NCBI GenBank assembly: GCA_963976865.1
Contig: CAXBLY010000004.1
Span: 124,001-188,000 of the forward strand
Origin: UBA1858 sp963976865
GTDB taxonomy: Bacteria; Pseudomonadota; Gammaproteobacteria; UBA4575
Length of the DNA stretch: 64,000 nucleotides
Reading direction: 5' to 3'
The notes below the pieces were generated by a model that ran no database searches, was not told where the DNA came from, and saw nothing but the letters and a program-made list of their open reading frames with translations. The translations under genes and the position numbers were made by a program. Positions 8,751 to 17,482 of this stretch are shown here, piece by piece (position 1 is the stretch's first letter; each line of letters begins with the position of its first letter).

Positions 8751-9533
8751 TCAGGACAATGCATTTAATTCAGTCTGACTAAAACCTGCCTGCTGCCTTG
8801 CATCTATGTGCATAGGACCGTTACCTGTAGTGACACCATATTCCGCCAACAATGAAATAAATGTAGCTTCGGAATCAATGTTTTCCTGCTCACATGCATA
8901 CCGGAACCATTTTGTACCAGTTTCGACATGACCAATCTCATCATGCAAAATAATCTTCAGGATATTGACAGTTTCAACATCACCCACAGTGGTGAGCCGG
9001 TCAATCATGCCAGGTGTGACATCCAGCCCCCTTGCTTCAAGAACTCTGGGCACAAGCGCCATGCGTTCTACAATACTATGCTGTGTTTTTATCGCCATCT
9101 CCCACAAACCATTATGCGCAAGATGCTCGCCGTAGTGCGAGCCTAGTTGTGCCAAGCGAGCATGCAGTAACAAAAAGTGCTTTGATTCTTCGGCAGCAAC
9201 TTTCATCCAGTCTATATAGTAGTCGCGCGGCATATCCTGAAAACGGTATACCGCATCAAGCGCTAGATTAATTGCATTAAACTCGATATGACAAATCGCA
9301 TGCACCAATGCAACGCGACCTTGTTCTGTGCTTAATTTACGTCGTGCAACTTTTGCAGGATGCACTAACTCGGGATAAGAAGGACGTCCGGGAATTTCTA
9401 TCACATCGATATTTTCATGTGTCGACATATCTACATGTGATGAGATCAGGTCAGCATAGAGCTGATCAACCAGACTGATTTTTGCAAGCGGATCATTCTC
9501 CAGCAACGCGCTTTTGACCCGAGAAAAAAACAT
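8751..9533 (-). CDS. DUF455 ferritin-like protein
   Basis: A 260-residue protein of the DUF455 family, a ferritin-like four-helix fold with a predicted di-iron site. Candidate ligands are in HIEFNAINLALD, AAEESKHF, SIVERM and LHDEIGHVETG, the expected carboxylate/His pattern on four helices. Distant relatives include di-iron hydroxylases such as MiaE, but the substrate of DUF455 proteins is not established. It lies 12 nt after the glycerate kinase gene and is probably cotranscribed with it. Confidence 0.85.
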   Translation of the reverse strand: MFFSRVKSALLENDPLAKISLVDQLYADLISSHVDMSTHENIDVIEIPGRPSYPELVHPAKVARRKLSTEQGRVALVHAICHIEFNAINLALDAVYRFQDMPRDYYIDWMKVAAEESKHFLLLHARLAQLGSHYGEHLAHNGLWEMAIKTQHSIVERMALVPRVLEARGLDVTPGMIDRLTTVGDVETVNILKIILHDEIGHVETGTKWFRYACEQENIDSEATFISLLAEYGVTTGNGPMHIDARQQAGFSQTELNALS

Positions 9534-9545
9534 TATTGAAAAAAT

Positions 9546-10787
9546 CTACTTCTTTAACGCAATGATTAGATCCATCACGTTAGTCCCAGTTGGGCCAGTC
9601 GTGACCAAATCACCGGTTTTGACAAGATAGTTACCAACATCAGCAGCCTCAAGATATTCGCTAATATCCAGATTGTGACTTTTACCACGCGATACAGTCT
9701 GGCCATCGACCAGGCCACCTGCATCGGGTGTAGGCCCGTCTGTTCCATCGGTTCCTGCCGCTAAAAATACAATATCATTGACACCGGCAAGTTCTCTTGC
9801 AGCCACCGCTGCCAGGTGTTGATTACGTCCACCTCGACCAGGGCTTGATGGCAGGATTAATGATGTTTCACCACCCCAGATATGAATTCCCGAATCGGCA
9901 GATTTCAGCGCCTTGCAAATATCCACCGCTTTTTGTTCGGCATCACCCTGCATAAATTCTTCATATACTGTGACATTGTAGCCGAGTGATTGAGCAAATT
10001 TCCCAGCAGCGATTTTTGCATCATCTAATGTCGCAATCACATGTGTCGTAATACTGGAGAATAATTCAGGCTTGGGCGCGGGTGTAAATGTAATGCCATC
10101 AAGAATAGAAGTAATCGAGTCAGGCAGATCAATCTGGTTAATATCCTCCTGTACTGGCGTTAATGGCCCAGAACCAATCACTGCCGGATCATCACCCGGC
10201 ACATCAGAAATCAGTAATGCAAGTGTCTCGCGGCCATTAATAAAGTTTGCCAGTCTGCCGCCTTTAATATGAGAGATTGCTCTTCTTACCTGATTCATTT
10301 GTGTAATGTCATAACCAATAGACAGCAGCACTTTATTAAGTTGCGCCAATTTCTCCAATGACATTCCATCTGCCAGTACTTCCATCAGACTTGAGGCACC
10401 ACCAGAAAACAGAACTAGAAATTTTGCATCCTGTGGCGCATTCTGAACAAAATCCACCAACGCTTTTCCAGCTGCCAGACTTGACTGGCCCGGTACCGGG
10501 TGGTCAGACTCAATTGCCGTGATGTTTTTATAAGTACGCAACAGGTCTTCAGTATGATCATGCTTTGTGATCACCAAACCAGAACTTATCTGATCTTTCA
10601 GCACAGACAGTGCACCAAGCGACATTGACGAGGCAGCTTTTCCAACCGCAATCAGATAATAGTCACCAGACAGTGGATTATTATTCAAATAATCAATAAC
10701 CGCATTGTTGCCCTTGACGCGTGATACTCCAGCGTTAAAAATTTTCAGCACTTGAGTACGTGCCTGTTCAAGTTGTTGTGCATCCAT
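9546..10787 (-). CDS. Glycerate 2-kinase, MOFRL family
   Basis: ATP-dependent kinase converting D-glycerate to 2-phosphoglycerate. It belongs to the GckA/TtuD family, older members of which were misnamed hydroxypyruvate reductase. The N-terminal domain has FSGGASSLME and VRRAISHIKGGRLA. The C-terminal MOFRL domain has GGETSL, GRGGRNQHLA and the TDGTDGPTPDAGG signature. The length of 413 residues is typical. No glyoxylate-pathway gene lies beside it. The downstream partner is the DUF455 gene; upstream is a roughly 300-nt gene-free region that should hold its promoter. Confidence 0.92.
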   Translation of the reverse strand: MDAQQLEQARTQVLKIFNAGVSRVKGNNAVIDYLNNNPLSGDYYLIAVGKAASSMSLGALSVLKDQISSGLVITKHDHTEDLLRTYKNITAIESDHPVPGQSSLAAGKALVDFVQNAPQDAKFLVLFSGGASSLMEVLADGMSLEKLAQLNKVLLSIGYDITQMNQVRRAISHIKGGRLANFINGRETLALLISDVPGDDPAVIGSGPLTPVQEDINQIDLPDSITSILDGITFTPAPKPELFSSITTHVIATLDDAKIAAGKFAQSLGYNVTVYEEFMQGDAEQKAVDICKALKSADSGIHIWGGETSLILPSSPGRGGRNQHLAAVAARELAGVNDIVFLAAGTDGTDGPTPDAGGLVDGQTVSRGKSHNLDISEYLEAADVGNYLVKTGDLVTTGPTGTNVMDLIIALKK

Positions 10788-11086
10788 AAGATTACTTTTA
10801 ACTAATTAAACGAAAGGCGTGAGAATACAATAGAACGCATGTATCTGGCGAATATAAAGTTATCACTTATCGTCCTCTGGAGTCCATCCCACTCAGTGGA
10901 CACCAACAAATCAACATCAATAGCCTGCTATTTCCAGCAAGTTGCTTATCGATCAGAAACCACTCATTAACATGTCGCTCAAAAATGGATTTGCAGAGAA
11001 CCCTAATTTACGAGTGTCTTGTTAGCCAGAATCAAAACACATTGAAAACAGAGAAGCTAACAAGGATATCGCGACATGGAATTTAA
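10788..11086. other. 299-nt gene-free region between glycerate kinase and the YkuD gene
   Basis: Should contain the glycerate kinase promoter. A 9-bp inverted repeat lies at its YkuD-side end. A 43-codon plus-strand frame (10839-10970) has no ribosome-binding site and was not called. No tRNA-like or riboswitch-like fold is evident. Confidence 0.5.
11018..11064. repeat. 9-bp inverted repeat CTTGTTAGC / GCTAACAAG
   Basis: Perfect 9-bp arms at 11018-11026 and 11056-11064, separated by 29 nt. They lie just beyond the 3' end of the YkuD gene. The loop is long for a terminator, and no U tract follows. Confidence 0.4.
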
Positions 11087-11635
11087 TTAGTAAATATATA
11101 CAAAAGTATTCTCATCGACACTATCAAATAATTCAACAACGTCAGCATTCGCCATGCGCACACACCCATGCGATGCAGGAACGCCTAGCAACCCTTCTTC
11201 ATGAGTGCCATGTATATAGATGTAGCGCTCAAAAGAATCCACACCTTCACCGCAATTTATATTTGCTTCCAGCCCTTGTAGCCAAAGTATACGCGTCAAG
11301 ATCAAATCCAGACCCGAAGACTTTTTCTCGCTGACAATACTGGCACACTGCCCTGTAGCAACACGACCAGTAAATATTTCATCTATCTTTCCTTCGGACC
11401 CAATTTTTTTTGCGATCTTATGAGCACCGACAGGTGTTTGGAAACTGTCTTGCTTGCAACCCATCCCATACCTGGACGTGGACACTGGGTATTTGTGAAG
11501 CAGAGATTGTCCATCTATTACAAACATGGATTGCGAAGTTGAATCCACCAGTATCCATGGACTGGTAATTTTATCAGAAAATTCTTTTGTTACCTGAAGG
11601 GAAACCTTTTCAATGCTCTCAGACAATTGAGACAA
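11087..11635 (-). CDS. L,D-transpeptidase (YkuD) family protein without signal peptide
   Basis: A 182-residue YkuD-fold protein. The catalytic block IHGTHEEGLLGVPASHGCVRM supplies His142, His156 and the nucleophile Cys158. YkuD enzymes normally cross-link peptidoglycan or attach lipoproteins in the periplasm. This one begins with a polar, charged N-terminus and has no signal peptide or membrane anchor, so it may act in the cytoplasm, perhaps on recycled muropeptides. It lies 13 nt after purF and may be the tail of that operon. Confidence 0.85.
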   Translation of the reverse strand: MSQLSESIEKVSLQVTKEFSDKITSPWILVDSTSQSMFVIDGQSLLHKYPVSTSRYGMGCKQDSFQTPVGAHKIAKKIGSEGKIDEIFTGRVATGQCASIVSEKKSSGLDLILTRILWLQGLEANINCGEGVDSFERYIYIHGTHEEGLLGVPASHGCVRMANADVVELFDSVDENTFVYIY

Positions 11636-11648
11636 AATACTGCTCGAC

Positions 11649-13166
11649 TTATAAATTACTGATCATATCTACATTAGTGAGATCCTGCTCTTTTTCTTCT
11701 TCCTGCCTGGCTTTGCTCGCCTCACTGCGTACAACCTCTAATGAGCGAAGGTATTCCTCGCCGATACCTGTAATATATTTTCCCGTAAATACTGACGTCT
11801 CAAATTGTTTTAGTTTTTTATTTCCTTTACGCACCGACCAGATCAGATCTTCTATATCCTGATAGAACAGTCTGTCTGCACCTATTTCATTACAGATTTC
11901 ATCTACATTTTTTCCATGAGCAATCAATTCGGTTGCAGCGGGCATATCGATTCCATAAACATTCTGGTAGCGAACGGGTGGAGAAGCTGAGGCAAAATAG
12001 ACATTTTTCGCGCCCGCCTCTCTAGCCATTTGAACAATTTCTTTTGATGTTGTTCCACGCACTATAGAATCATCTACCAGCAAAACATTTTTGTTTTTAT
12101 ATTCAAGGTTAATGGGGTTCAACTTCTGACGCACTGATTTCTTGCGCTGAGTTTGTCCCGGCATAATAAAAGTTCTGCCTATATAGCGATTTTTAATAAA
12201 CCCTTCCCTGTATTTACATCCAAGTATATGCGCCATTTCCATTGCGGCTGTTCGGCTTGTATCCGGAATAGGAATAACTACATCTATATCCTGTTCCGGC
12301 CATACCTTGAGAATTTTTTGTGCCAGGCGCTGCCCCATACGCATACGTGCCTTTTGTACATATACATTTTCTATAATGGAGTCGGGCCTTGCAAAATATA
12401 CATATTCAAAAATACATGGCGCATGCACATCTTCTTCCATACAGACTTGAGAATGAAACTGGCCATGTTCATCAATAAGTATCGCTTCACCTGGCTTAAC
12501 ATCACGAACCAGTTCATACCCCAGGACATCCAGTGCAACACTTTCAGAGGCCACCATATATTGCATGCCTTTACTGGTTTCTTTCACTCCGTAAACAAGT
12601 GGACGAATACCATGTGGATCACGAAATGCCAGTATTCCCATTCCGCAGATCATTGATACAACTGCGTATGCACCTTCACAACGTCGATGAACACCACGCA
12701 CGGCATCAAAAATAGTTCTTGGTGATAATTTTCTCTGGCCCGAATGAAGTAGCTCATGGGCCAGCACATTCAATAATATTTCCGAATCTGAATTTGTATT
12801 GATATGTCGACGATCATCAACATACAACTCCTGTTTAAGCATTTCGGCATTGGTCAAATTACCATTGTGACCCAGGGTTAAGCCATAAGGAGAATTTACG
12901 TAAAACGGCTGTGCTTCTGCCGAAGAAGAGCTTCCAGCGGTGGGATATCTTACATGCGCTATTCCCATAGTGCCCTTCATTTGCTGCATATGACGGTCCT
13001 GGAAAACGTCTCGTACCAGTCCATTCCCCTTACGCTGAAATACCCGGCTACCTTCAGAAGTGGCAATCCCAGCCGCATCCTGACCACGATGCTGCAGCAC
13101 GGTTAATCCGTCATATAACTCCTGATTAAGTTCCGGACTACCAACAATACCTATAATTCCACACAT
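11649..13166 (-). CDS. purF: Amidophosphoribosyltransferase PurF
   Basis: First committed enzyme of purine synthesis: transfers glutamine amide nitrogen to PRPP to give 5-phosphoribosylamine. The mature N-terminal nucleophile is Cys2 (MCGIIG). The N-terminal Ntn glutaminase domain (1 to about 235) includes GHNGNLTN and HVRYPTAG. The phosphoribosyltransferase domain carries the PRPP loop VLLVDDSIVRGTT. The length of 505 residues is normal. It follows cvpA by 9 nt, the usual cvpA-purF pairing. Confidence 0.98.
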   Translation of the reverse strand: MCGIIGIVGSPELNQELYDGLTVLQHRGQDAAGIATSEGSRVFQRKGNGLVRDVFQDRHMQQMKGTMGIAHVRYPTAGSSSSAEAQPFYVNSPYGLTLGHNGNLTNAEMLKQELYVDDRRHINTNSDSEILLNVLAHELLHSGQRKLSPRTIFDAVRGVHRRCEGAYAVVSMICGMGILAFRDPHGIRPLVYGVKETSKGMQYMVASESVALDVLGYELVRDVKPGEAILIDEHGQFHSQVCMEEDVHAPCIFEYVYFARPDSIIENVYVQKARMRMGQRLAQKILKVWPEQDIDVVIPIPDTSRTAAMEMAHILGCKYREGFIKNRYIGRTFIMPGQTQRKKSVRQKLNPINLEYKNKNVLLVDDSIVRGTTSKEIVQMAREAGAKNVYFASASPPVRYQNVYGIDMPAATELIAHGKNVDEICNEIGADRLFYQDIEDLIWSVRKGNKKLKQFETSVFTGKYITGIGEEYLRSLEVVRSEASKARQEEEKEQDLTNVDMISNL

Positions 13167-13175
13167 AATAGCTCT

Positions 13176-13748
13176 CTAAAGCTGAATATCAGCGTTTGGC
13201 ACTTTAACTTTAGCAGGCAGCCTAAACTGCTGCGCATATCTTTCGGGTAATTGTGCGACCACCCACACAGCTGCCTGTTCAAACGGTTTAATCAAACGTG
13301 ATGACTGCCATGTAGGCGATTGCGGCAGCGCCGTAAAGGCTGACGCTGTCATTATCAGAATTGTAGTGATAACCGAAGCGCGCAACAGACCGAACACCAT
13401 GCCCAACATACGGTCTACTCCTTTGAGTATCTGAGCTTTCATCACCTGACTTAATACAAAATTAATTAATGCACCAAATACCAGGACACCAATCATAATC
13501 AACACGAAGGCAATACCCACCCGAATATTACTTCCATATTCATTTTCTCCAAACGAGAAACTTGCGCTATCAATTGCCTCGGGCAACAGGAACGAAACCT
13601 GCTCTGACTGACTCAATGCCAGCCAGATCGCGGCTACCCAGGTAACTATTGAAACTGCTTCGCGTACAAAGCCTCTTAACAGTGCGATTGTTGTCGATAT
13701 CAAAAAAACAACAATAATAATTATATCTATCCAGGTAATATCGGCCAT
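13176..13748 (-). CDS. cvpA: CvpA family inner-membrane protein
   Basis: A 190-residue membrane protein with four hydrophobic segments (about 8-25, 30-45, 78-103 and 115-140). It is of the CvpA family, first described for colicin V production and since linked to envelope homeostasis. It sits between the DedD-like gene and purF, the standard location. A C-terminal tail with several Pro/Arg residues follows the last segment. Function rests on family and context. Confidence 0.93.
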   Translation of the reverse strand: MADITWIDIIIIVVFLISTTIALLRGFVREAVSIVTWVAAIWLALSQSEQVSFLLPEAIDSASFSFGENEYGSNIRVGIAFVLIMIGVLVFGALINFVLSQVMKAQILKGVDRMLGMVFGLLRASVITTILIMTASAFTALPQSPTWQSSRLIKPFEQAAVWVVAQLPERYAQQFRLPAKVKVPNADIQL

Positions 13749-13766
13749 GTGTACTTATAATGTTTA

Positions 13767-14312
13767 CTATCCAGCAGTCCGCGGATGTCGCGTCACAAAT
13801 GCCGACTCCATTTTCATCTTATTACGCAGACTATCTTTGATTTTAGTTGCCTCATCCTGCGAAATCACTGGCCCTACTTTGACACGAAAATAGTCTTTGC
13901 CTTTATTTGTTCCAATTTCTACCAGCGCATCAAAACCTGCATCGATAAGCTGCTTCTGCATAGCCAGTGCTTTCGGTTTATCTCCGAATGCACCTACCTG
14001 AACTACCCAGCCAAGTAACTCAGACTTTGTTTCTTCGTTAACAACCAGTTCTGGCACCACATTATTGGCAGGATCCGTGTCCGTGTGACCTGATTCATCA
14101 CCTTGCTGTGTCGATGAGTGTTCTGGGGCTGGTGTTTCAACCTGATTCTCCAGCTCATCTGAAAAGACCAGTGTTGGCTCTGGTGGCATTTCCATATCGA
14201 TCTTGGTCACAGACTCCTGCCCGGAACCATCGAGAATCATAGGGATAAATATTACCGCCAGTGACAGCAACACGGTAGCACCTACTATTCTATATTTCAG
14301 CGTTGAATCCAC
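13767..14312 (-). CDS. dedD: DedD-like SPOR-domain protein
   Basis: Single-pass inner-membrane protein of 181 residues with one transmembrane helix (about 10-27), a Pro/Glu-rich linker (40-95) and a C-terminal SPOR domain (about 98-175, beginning GWVVQVGAFGDK). SPOR domains bind denuded glycan strands at the division septum, so it is expected to be recruited to the divisome. Gene order folC-dedD-cvpA-purF matches E. coli and Pseudomonas. The symbol is assigned from context and architecture. Confidence 0.88.
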   Translation of the reverse strand: MDSTLKYRIVGATVLLSLAVIFIPMILDGSGQESVTKIDMEMPPEPTLVFSDELENQVETPAPEHSSTQQGDESGHTDTDPANNVVPELVVNEETKSELLGWVVQVGAFGDKPKALAMQKQLIDAGFDALVEIGTNKGKDYFRVKVGPVISQDEATKIKDSLRNKMKMESAFVTRHPRTAG

Positions 14313-14361
14313 TATTTTAGTAAGTTTGATATGTAAAAGTCATATACGCATTCTACATAAA

Positions 14362-14408
14362 CCGGGTGACACATGCGAAGTCTGTATTGCTAAACTGTCA
14401 GCACCCGG
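14362..14408. repeat. Inverted repeat between folC and dedD
   Basis: CCGGGTG at 14362-14368 and CACCCGG at 14402-14408 can pair across a 33-nt loop, with possible extra TGACA/TGTCA pairing around a bulge. It could attenuate the transcript or be chance. Confidence 0.3.
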
Positions 14409-14417
14409 AAATGATTT

Positions 14418-15683
14418 TTATGATTCACTCGCAAGCACTTCAGAAACGGTAAATATCGAGCCAAAGACGATAATGCGATCACCTTCGCCCGCATCCATTT
14501 GCGCTTGCGAGTACGCCTGCTCAACAGACTCGAATATCTTCACATTTGTCTCTGAACTATGTTTCATAAGTGACTGTTCCACTTGAGCTACCCCCATGCG
14601 CCGAGGCGAATTCACTTGAGAGATATACCAGTCATCTATATGAGAGTGCAGTAACGATACAATACCATCAACGTCTTTATCACTCAGCACCGCAAATACA
14701 GCAATGGTTTGGCGGGGCCTTGGCAAAGCCATCAGGTTCTCGGCCAGAATTTTTGCGCTATCAAAATTATGGGCAACATCCAGAATAATTTCACAGCCTT
14801 TAACAAAGCGCTGGAATCTTCCTTCCAGAGTAACCTCTCTTAGGCCTGTTTCTATGGCTTCTGTGCTGATTGGCAGTTTTTCTCTCAAACAGTGCAGGCC
14901 CATCACAACACTCGCAGCATTACGAATCTGCACAGCTCCCGAAAGATTAGGCAATGGCAATCCATGCAATTCATAGTCTTTGGTAATAAAAGACCATGAT
15001 GTTTTAGCCACCTTGTAATGAAAGTCAGTATTTAACTGAAATAAGTTCGCATTCAGTTTATCAGCCGTTTCAGCAATGGATTTTGGCGCGTCAATGTCGC
15101 CACAAATGGCGGGTGTATTGGCGCGAAAAATTCCTGACTTTTCATAACCTATTGATTCCCGGTTATCGCCCAGCCATTCAGTATGATCAAGACCTATGCT
15201 TGTTACGAAAGCCAGATCATTATCGATGATATTCGTAGCGTCCAATCGACCACCCAGACCGACCTCCAGCACCGCTACATCAACTTTATTTTCATGAAAT
15301 ATATCGAGCGCGGTTAGCGTAGCAAACTCAAAGAAACTCAAACTAACGTTGTTTCGAGCAGAATTAATTTTTTCAAATGACTGGCATAGCATCTCATCCT
15401 GCACACAGCGCAAACCAATTCTGATTCGTTCATTATAGTTAACTATGTGAGGCGAGGTATATGTGCCCACCTTATAACCTGCATGATGCAAAATGGCACT
15501 CAACATTGCCACGGTTGAACCTTTGCCATTTGTACCAGCGACAGTGATGACCGGGAAAGGACAATTCAGAAGATTTAAATTTCCAGCGACAGTTTCAATT
15601 CTGTCCAGACCAAGCTCTATTTCACGCGCATGCAACGTCGTCTGCCATGCCAGCCAGTCATCTAAAGTGTTGTACTTCATCAC
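14418..15683 (-). CDS. folC: Bifunctional dihydrofolate synthase / folylpolyglutamate synthase
   Basis: Mur-ligase-type ATP enzyme that adds glutamate to dihydropteroate and then to reduced folates. The P-loop GTNGKGST is at residues 50-57. VLEVGLGGRLDATN and DHTEWLG are the conserved central-domain blocks. EGRFQR and DVAHN mark the C-terminal domain. The length of 421 residues matches E. coli FolC. It follows accD by 54 nt in the conserved accD-folC-dedD order. Confidence 0.96.
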   Translation of the reverse strand: MMKYNTLDDWLAWQTTLHAREIELGLDRIETVAGNLNLLNCPFPVITVAGTNGKGSTVAMLSAILHHAGYKVGTYTSPHIVNYNERIRIGLRCVQDEMLCQSFEKINSARNNVSLSFFEFATLTALDIFHENKVDVAVLEVGLGGRLDATNIIDNDLAFVTSIGLDHTEWLGDNRESIGYEKSGIFRANTPAICGDIDAPKSIAETADKLNANLFQLNTDFHYKVAKTSWSFITKDYELHGLPLPNLSGAVQIRNAASVVMGLHCLREKLPISTEAIETGLREVTLEGRFQRFVKGCEIILDVAHNFDSAKILAENLMALPRPRQTIAVFAVLSDKDVDGIVSLLHSHIDDWYISQVNSPRRMGVAQVEQSLMKHSSETNVKIFESVEQAYSQAQMDAGEGDRIIVFGSIFTVSEVLASES

Positions 15684-15737
15684 ATTAACCAGGTGCAGAA
15701 ACGAAATTCGCCATGTTGTTACTATTACAGCAACTAC

Positions 15738-16595
15738 TTACACAACACGATCTGTTAATATGTGTAGCAAATTATAGATACGATCACGCAACTCTTTTCT
15801 TTCGACAATCATATCTATTGCTCCATGCTCCAATAGAAATTCACTTCGCTGAAATCCCTCTGGCAAGGTTTCACGTACGGTTTGCTGAATGACGCGAGGA
15901 CCAGCAAATCCAATCAACGCATTAGGTTCTGCAATATGTACATCACCCAGCATTGCAAAACTCGCAGAAACTCCTCCCATGGTGGGATCGGTCAAAACAG
16001 AAATATAGGGAAGACGCTGCTCGGACAGACGCGTTAACGCCGCACTTGTTTTAGCCATCTGCATTAATGACATTAATGCTTCCTGCATGCGTGCACCACC
16101 ACTGGTAGAAAAACATATAAAGGGAATGCTTTCGGCAATACTCTTTTTGACTCCCATTAAAAAGCGTTCACCAACTACTGAACCCATTGAACCTCCCATA
16201 AAACCAAATTCAAAAGCGGCCACAACCACTGGCATGCCTTTTAACTTTCCATGAGAGACGATGAGTGCATCTTTCTCTCCCGTGCTCTTGGTGGCAGCAT
16301 AAAGGCGATCCTTGTATTTTTTAGAGTCCTTGAATCTCAAAAAATCTTTTGGTTCTAATTCATCTCCAATCTCTACCTGTTCACCTTCGTCAAGGAAGTA
16401 TTTAATTCGACTGCGTGCACTAATTCGCAAATGATGATCGCACTTGGGGCATACCTGCAGATTACGCTCAAGCTCAGCACCATATAACACCGCGCTGCAA
16501 TTCGGGCATTTATCCCATAATCCTTCAGGCACTTTTCGCTTAGTCGTACTATCAGTACGAATCTGCAAGGGCATTAGTTTCTCTAACCAGCTCAT
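15738..16595 (-). CDS. accD: Acetyl-CoA carboxylase carboxyltransferase subunit beta
   Basis: Beta subunit of the carboxyltransferase that makes malonyl-CoA for fatty-acid synthesis. The N-terminal zinc ribbon has Cys30, Cys33, Cys49 and Cys52. The crotonase-fold core contains the SGGARMQE and DPTMGGVSASFA blocks forming the oxyanion and CoA site. The length of 285 residues is typical. AccA is not in the window. It follows trpA by 62 nt, the gene order of Pseudomonas. Confidence 0.97.
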   Translation of the reverse strand: MSWLEKLMPLQIRTDSTTKRKVPEGLWDKCPNCSAVLYGAELERNLQVCPKCDHHLRISARSRIKYFLDEGEQVEIGDELEPKDFLRFKDSKKYKDRLYAATKSTGEKDALIVSHGKLKGMPVVVAAFEFGFMGGSMGSVVGERFLMGVKKSIAESIPFICFSTSGGARMQEALMSLMQMAKTSAALTRLSEQRLPYISVLTDPTMGGVSASFAMLGDVHIAEPNALIGFAGPRVIQQTVRETLPEGFQRSEFLLEHGAIDMIVERKELRDRIYNLLHILTDRVV

Positions 16596-16657
16596 GTTAT
16601 TTTGTTATTTTTACAAAGAAAATTTTTATCTTAAGAATAGCGTATCGCCGAATTTAT

Positions 16658-17482
16658 TCAGGCTATATCCTGAATTGAGTCGCTATTATCCAACGCATCC
16701 CTGATGTCACGCAACAAAGATTTCACCTTATCCAGTGCCAGCGGCAAATCCTGCCCATTTTCAGCAATAAGGGAAACAATCGCACTACCCACAACCACCG
16801 CATCAGAGCAGCCTGCTACGAGATTTGCAGTATTTGCATCCTTGATACCAAATCCGACGGCAATAGGCAGGGCTGTATGTTTTCTAATCTTCTCAACCTT
16901 GGTTCTGACTGCATTGACATCAATTTGACTGGCGCCAGTAATACCTTTAAACGAGACGTAATACAGAAAACCTGAAGCCAGACTGGTTATCATCTGTACC
17001 CGATGATCACTCGTTGTTGGCGCTAGCAGGTAAATCGTATCGATATCATGCTGCTTGTAGACAGATGCAATCTGCTCACTTTCCTCGGGTGGCAAGTCCA
17101 CTGTGATCAAACCATCCACCAGTCCGGCGACCGTTTCAGCAAATTTTTCCACACCAAAAATTTCGACAGGATTTTGATAACCCATCAACACGACAGGTGT
17201 AGTTGTATTGACTTCACGAAACTGCCTGACAATTTCTATGATGTCTCTAAGAGAAGTTTTATGTTTAAGCGCTCGCTCACACGCTAATTGTATCACTGGG
17301 CCATCTGCCATCGGGTCAGAAAATGGAATACCCAGTTCTATTATGTCGGTACCTGCATCCGTTAATGCATGCATTATTTCCAGCGTATTCCCTGGATGTG
17401 GATCACCTGCTGTGACATAGCTAATCAGCGCCTTCTTATTGTTTTGGGCCAGCAGCTCAAAGCACGCTTGTAAACGACTCAC
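16658..17482 (-). CDS. trpA: Tryptophan synthase alpha subunit
   Basis: Cleaves indole-3-glycerol phosphate to indole and glyceraldehyde 3-phosphate; indole is channelled to TrpB. A 274-residue TIM barrel. The catalytic Glu is in ELGIPFSDPMADGPVIQ and the catalytic Asp in DLPPEE. The phosphate site includes VGFGI and VVGSAIV. Its start overlaps the trpB stop by 4 nt, consistent with translational coupling of a 1:1 complex. Confidence 0.97.
   Translation of the reverse strand: MSRLQACFELLAQNNKKALISYVTAGDPHPGNTLEIMHALTDAGTDIIELGIPFSDPMADGPVIQLACERALKHKTSLRDIIEIVRQFREVNTTTPVVLMGYQNPVEIFGVEKFAETVAGLVDGLITVDLPPEESEQIASVYKQHDIDTIYLLAPTTSDHRVQMITSLASGFLYYVSFKGITGASQIDVNAVRTKVEKIRKHTALPIAVGFGIKDANTANLVAGCSDAVVVGSAIVSLIAENGQDLPLALDKVKSLLRDIRDALDNSDSIQDIA

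Noticed and set aside
10839..10970. 43-codon plus-strand frame in the gap between glycerate kinase and the YkuD gene
   Set aside because: No ribosome-binding site, no hydrophobic or other protein-like pattern, and no support beyond being open.
12153..12656. 167-codon plus-strand frame
   Set aside because: Lies wholly antisense to purF, a complete conserved gene, and shows no domain.
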